Positions 1-8,061 of a stretch of 46,041 nt of DNA are shown here, in pieces. The DNA comes from Rhodobacter sp. GTDB taxonomy: Bacteria > Pseudomonadota > Alphaproteobacteria > Rhodobacterales > Rhodobacteraceae. The translations under genes and the position numbers were made by a program. Each line of letters begins with the position of its first letter. Position 1 is the first letter of the stretch. The stretch is taken from contig PNJK01000022.1 of the NCBI GenBank assembly GCA_013821825.1, positions 1-46,041 of the forward strand. The letters are read 5' to 3'. A model generated the notes under the pieces. The model was given only the letters and a program-made list of their open reading frames with translations. It was not told the origin of the DNA and ran no database searches.

Positions 1-1
1 T

Positions 2-307
<306 letters not shown>

Positions 308-313
308 TCATTT

Positions 314-346
314 CTTTCCCCGCAGGCTTTCCGCCTGCGGGGAAAG
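314..346 (+). terminator. Hairpin terminator after ahcY
   Basis: A perfect 14-bp stem (314-327 with 333-346) closes a 5-nt loop seven bases after the ahcY stop. No T-tract follows. Such hairpins are common 3' ends in GC-rich alphaproteobacteria, so termination or mRNA stabilisation is inferred. Confidence 0.75.
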
Positions 347-452
347 CTGGGCGATGTTTCCCGTTGCCGTTTGACCCTCATGCCTTAAGCTATCGCCGTC
401 TCCGCCCTTCGAAGTGGCGGAACAGGACGGGTAGAAGGAACGAGGAAAACTC

Positions 453-794
453 ATGGGTAAGAGAGACGAACTTATCGCGAAATACGCGGCCGACCTGAAG
501 GCGAAGTGCAATGTCACCCCGGACATGGCGTTGCTTACCAAGGTCACCATTGGCTGCGGCCCTTCGATTTATGACAACGACGCCTCCACCGTTGCCGCCA
601 CTGACAAGGATGAACTGGAGCGGATCAAGACCAATTTCCTGATGAAGAAATTGGGCCTGAAGGACGGGCCTGCCCTGATGGAAGGCATCAACGCTGCCGC
701 CGAAACATACGGGAAGTCCGAGCGCAACAAACTCCGTGCGGTGTTCTACTATCTTCTGGTCAAGCATTTCGGCAAGGAAGCCGCCTACAAGTAA
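453..794 (+). CDS. DUF2853 family protein
   Basis: A 113-aa cytoplasmic protein matching the DUF2853 family in length and in its conserved stretches: TIGCGPSIYDND near residue 35-46, then an EL.RIKTNFLMKKLGL segment and a C-terminal FYYLLVKHFGKE. No signal peptide or membrane segment is present, and the family has no assigned biochemical role. The ATG follows a GAGGAAA ribosome binding site at suitable spacing. It stands alone between the ahcY terminator and the metal island and is probably the last ordinary chromosomal gene on this side. Confidence 0.9.
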   Translation: MGKRDELIAKYAADLKAKCNVTPDMALLTKVTIGCGPSIYDNDASTVAATDKDELERIKTNFLMKKLGLKDGPALMEGINAAAETYGKSERNKLRAVFYYLLVKHFGKEAAYK

Positions 795-1209
795 GGCGCT
801 TCCACCACGCAACCCACCTCTCTCTCCCCCCTCCGTGGGGGAGGGTGGTAGTGGCTTTGGCTGCGACTGGACTATCTGGACCGCCCGAATCCACCGGATT
901 TGAACCAAGCCCTCCATATTCGCGCCTTGTCCAGGGCGGGGGATTCGGGGCATCACTGACTTGTCAAGGGCAGTACGCCCGGGACCCTTTTCGAGATCAC
1001 GTGCGGTGCTTGGGGTGTGCGCGTGGAGTGGATGGAGGGTTCCGTAGGGGTGCGGGGCCCTCCATTCCTTTTTTCCGGGCAGATGGCGTCGGATGCGTGA
1101 TTTCATCCTCCAGACCTGTGCCGAACCGACCAGCAGGTGCAGGCAGTAGCCTAACTCAGCCGGAAATTTGTCCAAGGATCGGGGAGCAGCTCAAACCGAG
1201 CGCAGCCTG
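795..1209. other. 415-bp gap with repeat-like hairpins
   Basis: No gene is supported here; the open frames lack family sequence and ribosome binding sites. It holds a C-rich/G-rich inverted repeat near 824-844, of the kind scattered between alphaproteobacterial genes, and a possible terminator at 1032-1070. It separates conserved chromosomal genes from the minus-strand two-component operon and is a plausible insertion boundary, although no att-like direct repeat was recognised. Confidence 0.5.
1032..1070 (+). terminator. Possible terminator with T-run
   Basis: ATGGAGGG (1032-1039) pairs with CCCTCCAT (1058-1065) around an 18-nt loop and is followed by a T-rich run to about 1074. It lies downstream of the DUF2853 gene on the same strand. 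The loop is long, so the call is tentative. Confidence 0.4.
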
Positions 1210-1494
1210 TCATTTCTCCAGTTGTGCCTTGCGACGCTCGTACTCCTCGTCGTCGATTTCACCCTTGGCATAGCGTTCGCGCAGAATCGCGTCCGCGTCC
1301 GCGTCCGATTTGCTGGCCGGGCCCGATCCGGTGACAAAACCGCGGACGGCAAACACGATCAATGCGATGATCGCCCCCCAGAATACAAGCATCAGCAAAC
1401 CGCCAACCATGTCGAATCCACCTCCCCACATCATTTGACCGAAGCCCCCGCCCCAACTGTCCGCTGGACCGCCAAACGCGGACCCGGTGGACAA
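1210..1494 (-). CDS. SHOCT-domain small membrane protein, signal region frameshifted
   Basis: A 94-aa product if read from TTG at 1494. It has a Gly/Trp/Met-rich N-terminus (GGGFGQMMWGGG), one membrane helix (LLMLVFWGAIIALIVFAV) and a C-terminal SHOCT-type motif, ILRERYAKGEIDDEEYERR. SHOCT segments are short oligomerisation modules found at the ends of membrane proteins. An ATG at 1535 overlaps the upstream kinase stop as ATGA and starts MKTGISVAVSSALS, which looks like a signal peptide but runs out of frame after 34 codons. The simplest reading is a one-base indel in the signal sequence around 1505-1512. Last gene of the two-component operon; role unknown. Confidence 0.75.
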   Translation of the reverse strand: MSTGSAFGGPADSWGGGFGQMMWGGGFDMVGGLLMLVFWGAIIALIVFAVRGFVTGSGPASKSDADADAILRERYAKGEIDDEEYERRKAQLEK

Positions 1495-1531
1495 GACAAA
1501 GCTGACGAGACGGCAACGGAGATACCTGTTT

Positions 1532-2914
1532 TCATGACATGTTCCCTTCTTCCTGTTTGGGTTCTGCTTCGAGCGGCAGCGTGACGGTCACGAGCAGACC
1601 GCCCTCGACGCGGTTCGACAAAGTCACTTCGCCGCCGTGGGCTCTGATGATTGTTCGTGCGATCGACAGGCCAAGGCCGGTTCCGCCGGTTTCGCGCGAA
1701 CGGGATTTTTCGAGCCGGAAAAACGGCTCGAACACCTGCTCGAGTTCAGCTTCGGGGATCCCGGGACCATTGTCGGCAACGAGCACGTGGACGTGCTCGG
1801 CGTCGTGCCGGAAGGTGACGTTGGCCTCCCCGCCATAGCGCTGCGCGTTCTCGATGATGTTGCGCAAGGCGCGTCGCATCGTTTGCGGGCGCAGCCGGAC
1901 GCGAATGCTGTCGGCAGCTTCCAGGGAGAAGTGATCGATCATGTCGGCTTGCAACTGTTTCAGGTAGGCGCCCAGTTCCACCGTTTCGTAGGCTTCGGCG
2001 CTGGCCATGCCCCGCCCGAAGGCAAGTGTGGTGTCGACCATCTCCTGCATTTCCTGGACAGAGGATACGAGGCTTTCGCGCGTTTCGTCCTCCTCGACCA
2101 TCTCCGCCCGGACCCGCATGGCAGTCAGCGGAGAGCGCAGATCATGGCCCAATGCCGCGAGCAGACGTGTTCGGTCTGCGACGAATCGGGTCAGCCTTGC
2201 CTGCATCCGATTGAATGCCAGGGTGAGGCCGCGCACCTCGCTCGGACCGATCAACGGCAATGGATCGACAGCTTCGCCGCGTCCGAGCCTGTCGGCTGCG
2301 CGCGAGACACGCAAAAGCGGGCCGGTCAGACGGGTCAGAAGAAACCAGCAGGTCGAAAGCAGAATTATCGCTGCTGTGATGCCGAAACTGACTATTGACG
2401 CCCAGGGCCATTGCAACGGCGGCCGTTCGAACCGTGTTCCGACATTCAGCCATTGCCCGCCGATCAGGGCGATCGACAGCTGCATTTCGATTGCAGACAA
2501 CTCACCCCGCATCATTGCGAGATGTGGCGTCGTCGGGACGGCAAGGTCAACTTCATGCAATTCCACGCGGATTTCCCGCACTTTCGCTCCTCCAAGAAGT
2601 CCACGAACGCGCGCCTCGACGGCTCCGCCGTCGCCATGGTTCTTATGGTCGACGACCGGAATGTCGGAAAGATCGAAACGCACAAGGGGGGAATTCGCCG
2701 CCCTTAGGATTGCCTGCTGCAGGGATTCCGGCGCCTCTTCGAGCAACAGCGCGACGTTCGCAGCCCGACCCGCCGCTTCGAAGCCCAGAGCCGCACGCAC
2801 GGCGAGGCCACGCTCGTCCACGAACAGCCACAGGCTGATCGTCTGGGCGACCGCAAGCGCCGCGATGATCAGCAGGACAATCTGCCCTCGAAGACTGTCG
2901 ATGGCGCGCAACAT
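1532..2914 (-). CDS. Sensor histidine kinase, EnvZ/CusS-like
   Basis: A 460-aa inner-membrane kinase. TM1 spans about residues 11-32, a periplasmic sensor domain runs to about 170, and TM2 spans 172-193. A HAMP region follows, then the H box ALGHDLRSPLTAM with phospho-acceptor His257, an N box (NIIENAQRYG), and ATP-lid motifs DNGPGIP and GGTGLGLSIA. The ATG at 2914 overlaps the regulator stop (TGATG), which fixes this start over an upstream candidate at 2947. It is cotranscribed with the OmpR-type regulator. A metal ligand for the sensor is inferred only from the neighbours. Confidence 0.93.
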   Translation of the reverse strand: MLRAIDSLRGQIVLLIIAALAVAQTISLWLFVDERGLAVRAALGFEAAGRAANVALLLEEAPESLQQAILRAANSPLVRFDLSDIPVVDHKNHGDGGAVEARVRGLLGGAKVREIRVELHEVDLAVPTTPHLAMMRGELSAIEMQLSIALIGGQWLNVGTRFERPPLQWPWASIVSFGITAAIILLSTCWFLLTRLTGPLLRVSRAADRLGRGEAVDPLPLIGPSEVRGLTLAFNRMQARLTRFVADRTRLLAALGHDLRSPLTAMRVRAEMVEEDETRESLVSSVQEMQEMVDTTLAFGRGMASAEAYETVELGAYLKQLQADMIDHFSLEAADSIRVRLRPQTMRRALRNIIENAQRYGGEANVTFRHDAEHVHVLVADNGPGIPEAELEQVFEPFFRLEKSRSRETGGTGLGLSIARTIIRAHGGEVTLSNRVEGGLLVTVTLPLEAEPKQEEGNMS

Positions 2915-3636
2915 CAGCTCGACTCCCGGACGTCGGCAGCCAGGCAATAGCCGCCGCCGCGTACCGTTGTGACGATGCGGGGGCGCGCCGGATCAAGCTC
3001 GATCTTCCGGCGCAGCCGACTGATCTGGTTGTCTATGGTCCGGTCAAAAACCGATGCCGCGCGGCCTGCCGTCAGATCGAGAAGCTGATCGCGGCTCAGG
3101 ACAAAACGAGGCCGTTCCAGCAGGACAGTCAGAAGCTTGAACTCAGCGCTGGTCAGATCGGTTTGCGCACCTTCATCGTTCGACAGTACTCGACTGTCCG
3201 TGTCCAGAACCCAATGAGCAAAGGCAATGCGTCTGCCCGAAAGAGTGCCGGCGTAGGGCTCGGCTTTCGTCGAACGGCGCAGGATGGCTTTGATCCGGGC
3301 GATGAGTTCGCGCGGGTTGAAGGGTTTCGCAAGATAGTCATCCGCGCCGATTTCAAGGCCCACGATCCGGTCGATTTCCTCTCCGAGCGCAGTCAGCATC
3401 AGGATCGGAACGGTTCCACTTGCCGAAAGTCGGCGGCACACGGACAGACCGTCTTCTCCCGGCATCATGACGTCGAGAACGATCAGGTCGAATTGGCCAT
3501 TGGCGAGCTTCGCATCCATGTCGACCGCATCGCGTGCCGAGGTCGCGCGCATCCCGTTCTTCTCGAGATAACGGGTCACGGCGTCGCGGATTTCGCGGTG
3601 GTCATCGACGACAAGAATGTGTGGCGGTTCGCTCAT
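2914..3636 (-). CDS. OmpR-family response regulator
   Basis: A 240-aa two-domain regulator. The receiver domain has acidic Asp11/Asp12, phospho-acceptor Asp55 in LIVLDVMMPGEDG, and Lys104 in LAKPFNPREL. A winged-helix DNA-binding domain follows and ends with ISRLRRKIE and VRGGGYCL. It is the first gene of a regulator-kinase-SHOCT operon. The 170-bp region between it and the divergent EF-hand gene contains inverted repeats and is the obvious place for its operator, so the EF-hand and DUF302 genes are likely targets. Confidence 0.95.
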   Translation of the reverse strand: MSEPPHILVVDDHREIRDAVTRYLEKNGMRATSARDAVDMDAKLANGQFDLIVLDVMMPGEDGLSVCRRLSASGTVPILMLTALGEEIDRIVGLEIGADDYLAKPFNPRELIARIKAILRRSTKAEPYAGTLSGRRIAFAHWVLDTDSRVLSNDEGAQTDLTSAEFKLLTVLLERPRFVLSRDQLLDLTAGRAASVFDRTIDNQISRLRRKIELDPARPRIVTTVRGGGYCLAADVRESS

Positions 3637-3702
3637 AGCCCTTTCCTAGTCGAATGCGGGGTGCTTTCCCGAAGAGATTTGCCACGAAGTGTAACAGGCG
3701 CC

Positions 3703-3743
3703 GCGTTTGTGACCCGCTGATACAAAACGCCGGTATACCCGGC
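3703..3743. promoter_or_regulatory. Inverted repeats in divergent promoter region
   Basis: Between the regulator (start 3636) and the EF-hand gene (start 3807) lie an imperfect repeat GCGTTTGT (3703-3710) / ACAAAACGC (3722-3730) and an adjoining GCCGG-N5-CCGGC (3729-3743) whose centre includes the 8-bp palindrome GGTATACC. These are candidate binding sites for the neighbouring response regulator; that assignment is inference. Confidence 0.4.
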
Positions 3744-3806
3744 ATTCCGTCGCGACAATCACCTGCCATATGTTCCCTATCGCAACACTGACACAAGGTG
3801 ATCCGA

Positions 3807-4445
3807 ATGAAACGCAATACTCTCTTCGCTGCTCTGACCCTGACCGCAACCGTCCTTGGTGGTGCCGCTTTCGCGGATTCCGATCACGGACACGACGGAC
3901 AACCCGGCGGCAAACCTGGGCCCGGCATGACGCAGGGCGGTGACCCCGGCATGATGGGTGGCATGGACGGAATGATGGAAATGATGCAGCGCATGCATGG
4001 CAACATGATGGGCGGCGGCACTACGGGCGGCGGCATGATGGGCGGCATGGGTTCGATGGGCGGCATGGGCTCGATGGGTGGCATGGGCTCGATGGGCGAT
4101 GGCATGATGAAAAGTTTCGACGCTGACGGCGATGGCACGGTCACGCCCGAAGAGATGCGCTCGCAGCTGCAAGCCAAGCTCACCAAATACGACAGCGACG
4201 GCGACGGATCCCTCTCGATTGCCGAATTCGAAACCCTTCACAGCGCGATGATTCGCGAGGTGATGGTGGATCGCTTCCAGTACCTCGATGCTGACGGCGA
4301 CGGCGCGGTGACGGCGGAAGAGATGGTGGCACCGGCCGAAATTATGGAACGGATGCAGATGATGCAATCGAACATGGCGCAGTCGCCGGCTCAGCCCGGT
4401 ACTGACGAGGGCATGGACGGCGGAGCCGAGATGAACGACAATTGA
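3807..4445 (+). CDS. Secreted Met/Gly-rich EF-hand protein
   Basis: A 212-aa protein with a Sec signal peptide (residues 1-23). A His/Gly/Met-rich stretch (26-100) contains three copies of the hexapeptide MGGMGS. Three EF-hand loops follow: DADGDGTVTPEE (105-116), DSDGDGSLSIAE (129-140) and DADGDGAVTAEE (161-172). EF-hands bind Ca2+; the Met-rich part resembles periplasmic Cu(I)-binding stretches. ATG at 3807 is preferred over the in-frame GTG at 3798 because a CAAGGTG ribosome site precedes it and the signal peptide starts there. It is divergent from the two-component genes and probably controlled by them. A joint Ca/Cu role is inferred. Confidence 0.85.
   Translation: MKRNTLFAALTLTATVLGGAAFADSDHGHDGQPGGKPGPGMTQGGDPGMMGGMDGMMEMMQRMHGNMMGGGTTGGGMMGGMGSMGGMGSMGGMGSMGDGMMKSFDADGDGTVTPEEMRSQLQAKLTKYDSDGDGSLSIAEFETLHSAMIREVMVDRFQYLDADGDGAVTAEEMVAPAEIMERMQMMQSNMAQSPAQPGTDEGMDGGAEMNDN
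4038..4091 (+). repeat. Three 18-nt tandem repeats in coding sequence
   Basis: Three near-identical 18-nt units (4038-4055, 4056-4073, 4074-4091) encode MGGMGS each time and differ only at synonymous positions. They are part of the EF-hand gene, and such repeats can expand or contract by slippage. Confidence 0.85.
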
Positions 4446-4452
4446 GCAGTTC

Positions 4453-4474
4453 GGCGCCAGCTCAGGCTGGCGCC
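4453..4474 (+). terminator. Hairpin after EF-hand gene
   Basis: Perfect 9-bp stem GGCGCCAGC / GCTGGCGCC with loop TCAG, seven bases after the stop. There is no T-run. It may partly separate the EF-hand gene from the DUF302 gene downstream. Confidence 0.65.
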
Positions 4475-4589
4475 GCTTCCAAGAACGCCTGACCCGCGAA
4501 ACAACCGGACCGACCGCGAGAGCCGGTTCGGACCTGCGACGTCCAGGAAATGACGATCCACCACAGAATAGCCGAAAGGAAAAATCGAA

Positions 4590-4976
4590 ATGGCTTATAC
4601 CTATGATCGCGTTTTGAAGGATGTCGCCATAGGTGACGCCGAAATGCGTGTTCGCGATGCATTGGCAGAAAAGGGCTTTGGCGTGCTGACCGAGATCGAC
4701 GTGAAGGCGACGATGCAAAAGAAGCTGGGCGTGGAGATGCCACCCTATCGCATCCTGGGCGCCTGCAATCCGGTCATGGCCCACAAGGCCATCCAGATCG
4801 AGCCGCGCATCGGCGCAATGCTGCCCTGCAACGTCATTCTGCGCCAGGTGGACCAAGGCATCGAAATCAGTGCCATTGACCCTGTGGCCTCGATGCAAGC
4901 GGTAGGGAACGCCGACTTGGACGCGGTTGCCGGCCAAGTCCGCGACTTGCTCCGGGCGGCTGTGGACGCGGTCTGA
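4590..4976 (+). CDS. DUF302 domain protein
   Basis: A 128-aa protein carrying the DUF302 fold. Visible family features are the early AEMRVRDALAEKGFGVLTEIDVKATM segment, Y.ILGACNP around residue 55, and MLPCNVILRQ near residue 80, followed by DPVASM. No signal peptide is seen, so it is probably cytoplasmic. DUF302 proteins are small, common in metal and sulfur-oxidation loci, and without a proven activity. The ATG has an AAAGGA site upstream. It follows the EF-hand gene across a hairpin and is the last intact gene before the decayed cassette. Confidence 0.88.
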   Translation: MAYTYDRVLKDVAIGDAEMRVRDALAEKGFGVLTEIDVKATMQKKLGVEMPPYRILGACNPVMAHKAIQIEPRIGAMLPCNVILRQVDQGIEISAIDPVASMQAVGNADLDAVAGQVRDLLRAAVDAV

Positions 4977-5149
4977 TCTTTGTCGCAATACTCCTGACCT
5001 TCCTGTTGATGGAGGCGGCATATTGGCGAGGAACCGGCGCAACCGGGATCAAGGCAAAGTGCGAACGTCTGAAGACCGCGTTCACCCGTTGTGGGACGTG
5101 CGGCGTCAGTATGGCCTTTCGGCGCACGGGAACCGCGACAATGCTATCC

Positions 5150-5660
5150 CACCAACCCTCAAGACCGCCGGCGCGTTGGCCTTCGCCGGCGTCTTGCTGG
5201 CCCATGCGTTCTGACTTCTGTCCGACACCGTGGCCGGTCTGAAAGGCGACAGGATATCTGCGCGGATCGTTTCTGCGGGTATCTAGGGACCAATCGTGAT
5301 CGTCGGACTGATGGCAACGGCGATCGTGGCCACGCCGATCCCGACCGCGCCCATCTCTTTGGCCGCGGGCGCGGCTTACCGCCACACTCTCGGAACAGTC
5401 TACGTCGTACTCGGTGCCCTTGCAGCCTTCGGGCTCGCCCGGTTCCTGGGTCGGGACCTTTTGCGGCGGTGGTTCGGCGAAAAGGTCGATGCAGGCTGGC
5501 TCGGCTCTCAGACCGCATTGACGCTCGCCGTTCGTTATCAGCCGAATCTTGCCATTCACCTCATTTGACATCGTCAGCTATGCCTCAGGGCTCACCTTCC
5601 GGGTTTGACATCGCCGCGGCTGGAGTGCGCGTGGCTTCGAGGCGATAGGATGGGCAGCAC
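5150..5660 (+). pseudogene. VTT (TVP38/TMEM64) membrane protein, broken
   Basis: One frame can be followed from TLKTAGALAFAGVLLAHAF through stops TGA 5212-5214 and TAG 5284-5286 (probably a former Trp in AGI*GPIVIV). It continues into the VTT core PIPTAPISLAAGAAY and FGLARFLGRDLLRRWFG. Near 5530 the frame shifts and resumes as ISRILPFTSFDIVSYASGLT, the usual continuation of this family. Beyond about 5600 only fragments are seen. The intact protein would be a multi-pass DedA/SNARE-associated membrane protein. At least two nonsense codons and one frameshift mark it as dead. The exact start is unclear, and 4977-5150 holds nothing I recognise. Confidence 0.8.
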
Positions 5661-5858
5661 GACGGCCGCTGTAACCAGTAGCACCGGTCAGGCATCGGCC
5701 TGCCGGATTCCGGCGGTCCTGTCGGCGATGTCGTCCGCTTGTCAGCAGCCGACGGATCCTTTTGCCCGGTCACGGCGAAGCCTGGCGGATTTCCAATCCT
5801 TACAATGGTCTCCGGTGAGTCGCGTCCATTGAACGAAGCCAAACAAAAGGAGGTCCAA

Positions 5859-5996
5859 ATGGACACCCGTTCAACTTCTCAAACACAAGACCCGGCCACG
5901 CGGAAATCGAGCGGATGTTGCGGTGGCAAGGCCGACGCGCAACCGCAAGCCAAGGCCGAACCGCGCGTCGCGGAAACTGCCAGGAACAAGCCATGA
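5859..5996 (+). CDS. 45-aa CCGG-motif peptide
   Basis: A short hydrophilic product with a central SGCCGGK motif and Ala/Lys/Glu-rich flanks. The paired cysteines could bind a soft metal such as Cu(I). The start is set by an unusually strong ribosome site (AAAAGGAGGT, 5844-5853) a few bases before the ATG at 5859; a longer open frame upstream has no such support. No signal peptide is present. It is one of few open genes in the decayed cassette. I recall similar tiny CCGG proteins in copper loci but know no tested function. Confidence 0.65.
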   Translation: MDTRSTSQTQDPATRKSSGCCGGKADAQPQAKAEPRVAETARNKP

Positions 5997-6096
5997 TGCC
6001 AATCAATTATTTGCCGCAATCGCGGCGGCCCTTTTCCTGACCCTGCGCCTGACCTGCGGGGCCTGTGTCACGGGCGGTAATACCGCGGGAGGGCGG

Positions 6097-6357
6097 GTGC
6101 GTCTGCCTGTCGCGCCACTGGGTTGAACGCTGAGCCTGTTTCTGGCGCTGACATATGTCGTTTGCGTCGTGTTCGACCAGATATTCCCCAGCTAGGCGAT
6201 GTATGAGGTCAAGTCCGGCCTGCTGCCCGGTTTCGTCTGGCTGACCCCGGTCGGCTTCATCATCGGTCTGGCGGAAAGCTTTCCCTTTGGCTGGTGCGCA
6301 GCACTGATCTTTGGCGGCCTTTACAACGCCTTCGTGGGCCCGGGATCAGAGGCGTGA
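6097..6357 (+). pseudogene. DUF5676 membrane protein, two internal stops
   Basis: From GTG 6097, behind GGGAGG, the frame reads MRLPVAPLG, then a TGA (6124-6126) where the family has Trp. It continues LSLFLALTYVVCVVFDQIFPS, hits a TAG (6193-6195) where Tyr is usual, and ends with LLPGFVWLTPVGFIIGLAE and FGGLYNAFVG. These are the two membrane segments of DUF5676, a small protein of copper-resistance cassettes. Apart from the two nonsense changes the frame is intact over 86 codons, so the inactivation looks recent. The end at 6357 overlaps a GTG that could have started the next gene. Confidence 0.85.
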
Positions 6358-7467
6358 TCCCGACCGCAGTCCGAAACTGCGCTTTCTTGGTGCAGGGGGA
6401 AACGTGACGGGATCACGCTATCTGATCGAAGCGACGGGACGGCGCATCCCGGTCGATTGCGGACTGTTCCAGGGCTTCAAGCAACTACATGCGCGCAATC
6501 GCAAACCGTTCCCGGTGCGCGTCAACACTGCCGATACCGTGTTGTTGAAAGATACCCATCTGGACCATTCGGGATATCTGCCGGCGTTGATCCGGGCGGG
6601 GTTTCGCGGGCGGGTTCATTGCACCGAGGCGACGGCAGACCTGTGCAGGCTCATTCTGCCCGATAGCGGGCACATCAAAGAAGAAGAGGCGCGCTATGCC
6701 GCCAGAAAGGGATATTCCAAGCATAAGAACCCAAAACCACTCTACACACTCAAGGATGCAAAGGCTGTGTTGGATCGCTTTGAGATGAACGCCTTCGATC
6801 AAGGGATCGAGTTGGGCGACAGTATCGCGACCAGTTTCATTCCGGCAGGGCATCATCTTGGGGTGGGCCAGATCCGGCTGGAAGTTGGCGGCAGGGTTGT
6901 CCATTTCAGCGGCGATCTGGGTCATGATCCCGAATCGCTGATGCGACCGACGACGACATTCGGCGGGACCGATGTGCTGGTCAGCGAATCCACCTACGGC
7001 AACCGGTCTCATCCCGAAACCGACCCCGAGGCTGAACTGACCCCGATCCTGAAACGCATCTTTGCCCGCGGCGGCACGTTGCTGATCCCGTCGTTCGCCG
7101 TCGGACGGGCGCAAGCGCTGATGCTGCACATAGCGCGTTTGATGGAGCGGGGCGACACCCTCCATGTTCCGCTGTTTCTCAGCAGCCCGGTGGCGGTGGA
7201 CGCCACCGAGATCTTTCATCGCCCCCACGCAGGGCATCACGTCAGCCGCGAAGACTGCGAGGCGATGTTCAGGATTGCCGCGCGCGTGAACACGGTCGGG
7301 CAATCGAAGGAGCTGAACACGCTCCGGCGCCCGACGGTTATCGTCTCCGCCAGCGGAATGCCGACCGGTGGGTGCATCCTGTGCCCTCTGGCCAGCTTCG
7401 GCCGTGATCGGCGGGACACGATCCTGCTGTCCGGGTTTCGGGCTGGTGGCACGCGTGGCGCGGCCTG
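6354..7467 (+). pseudogene. MBL-fold/beta-CASP nuclease, truncated and active site altered
   Basis: The conserved frame starts KLRFLGAGGNVTGSRYLIE and carries FSGDLGHD, SESTYGNRSHP, IPSFAVGRAQ and VIVSASGMPTGG, which are hallmarks of the beta-CASP branch of metallo-beta-lactamase-fold RNases. In the metal motif HxHxDH the first His is Asp (codon 6551-6553), giving DTHLDH. After [15 protein letters not shown] (to about 7467) the sequence jumps into a thymidine phosphorylase frame, so the C-terminal part with the last metal His is lost. No good start codon exists in frame; GTG 6354 would need a one-base shift near 6375. Not expected to be active. Confidence 0.8.
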
Positions 7468-7629
7468 GCCCCCAGTCCCGCCGACGATCATTTCATCCGT
7501 GTCAAACGTCCGCTTGATTTCTATTCCGCCGGTCAGCTGGTGGCGAGCGTGCTGTCGAAAAAGGCCGCTGCCGGTGCAACGCATGTGTTGATCGACATGC
7601 CGGTCGGACCCACCGCCAAGGTGCGGTTG
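7468..7629 (+). pseudogene. Thymidine phosphorylase fragment
   Basis: About 54 codons with the signature of the thymidine/AMP phosphorylase family: [43 protein letters not shown]. The protein should exceed 450 residues; both ends are missing. The left junction joins it out of frame to the beta-CASP gene near 7468, and the right junction joins it in frame to a PRPP synthetase fragment near 7630. It is a deletion scar containing only an internal piece of the gene. Confidence 0.8.
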
Positions 7630-8061
7630 CTGGTAGCCAAGGTGGCCCGGCTGGCCGGACGGCCCTATGAGGTGTTACGCAAGGTGAGGTCTGGCGACCG
7701 CAGCGTCGATGTCAGCGTGCCTGAAAGCACGGCATTGTGGTAGGGAACACCGGTTATCCTAGACGACACCGCCTCTTTCAGGAGCACGATGGCGCGGACT
7801 GCCGAGCAATCGCTTCCCGAGACGGCCGCACCTGTCTGCCTGATCATCCACGCGGTCTTTGCGGATGTCGCTTATGATGCCCTCCCGTCTGCGCGTGGGG
7901 CAAGGATCGTCACCACCGACACCATACCCCTTCCTTCGAATGCGATCAGGATTTCCGGTGTACTGGCCAAGGCGCTCCGGTCGCTTGCGACAGGCCTTGA
8001 CCTTCCAATTGCTGGAACAACTGGGTTGGGCCCGAATCCCGCCGAAAGGACTTCCGAATGA
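7630..8061 (+). pseudogene. Ribose-phosphate pyrophosphokinase C-terminal fragment
   Basis: The frame reads [36 protein letters not shown], then TAG (7741-7743). It resumes in the same frame as GTPVILDDTAS, AAPVCLIIHAVFA, ARIVTTDTIPLPSNAI. These are the C-terminal half of a PRPP synthetase, including the PVILDD.AS phosphoribosyl-binding loop. The N-terminal ATP-binding half is missing. The intact enzyme would make PRPP from ribose-5-phosphate and ATP. The stop overlaps the CopA ATG (8058) as ATGA, showing that the original operon was tightly coupled. Confidence 0.8.
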
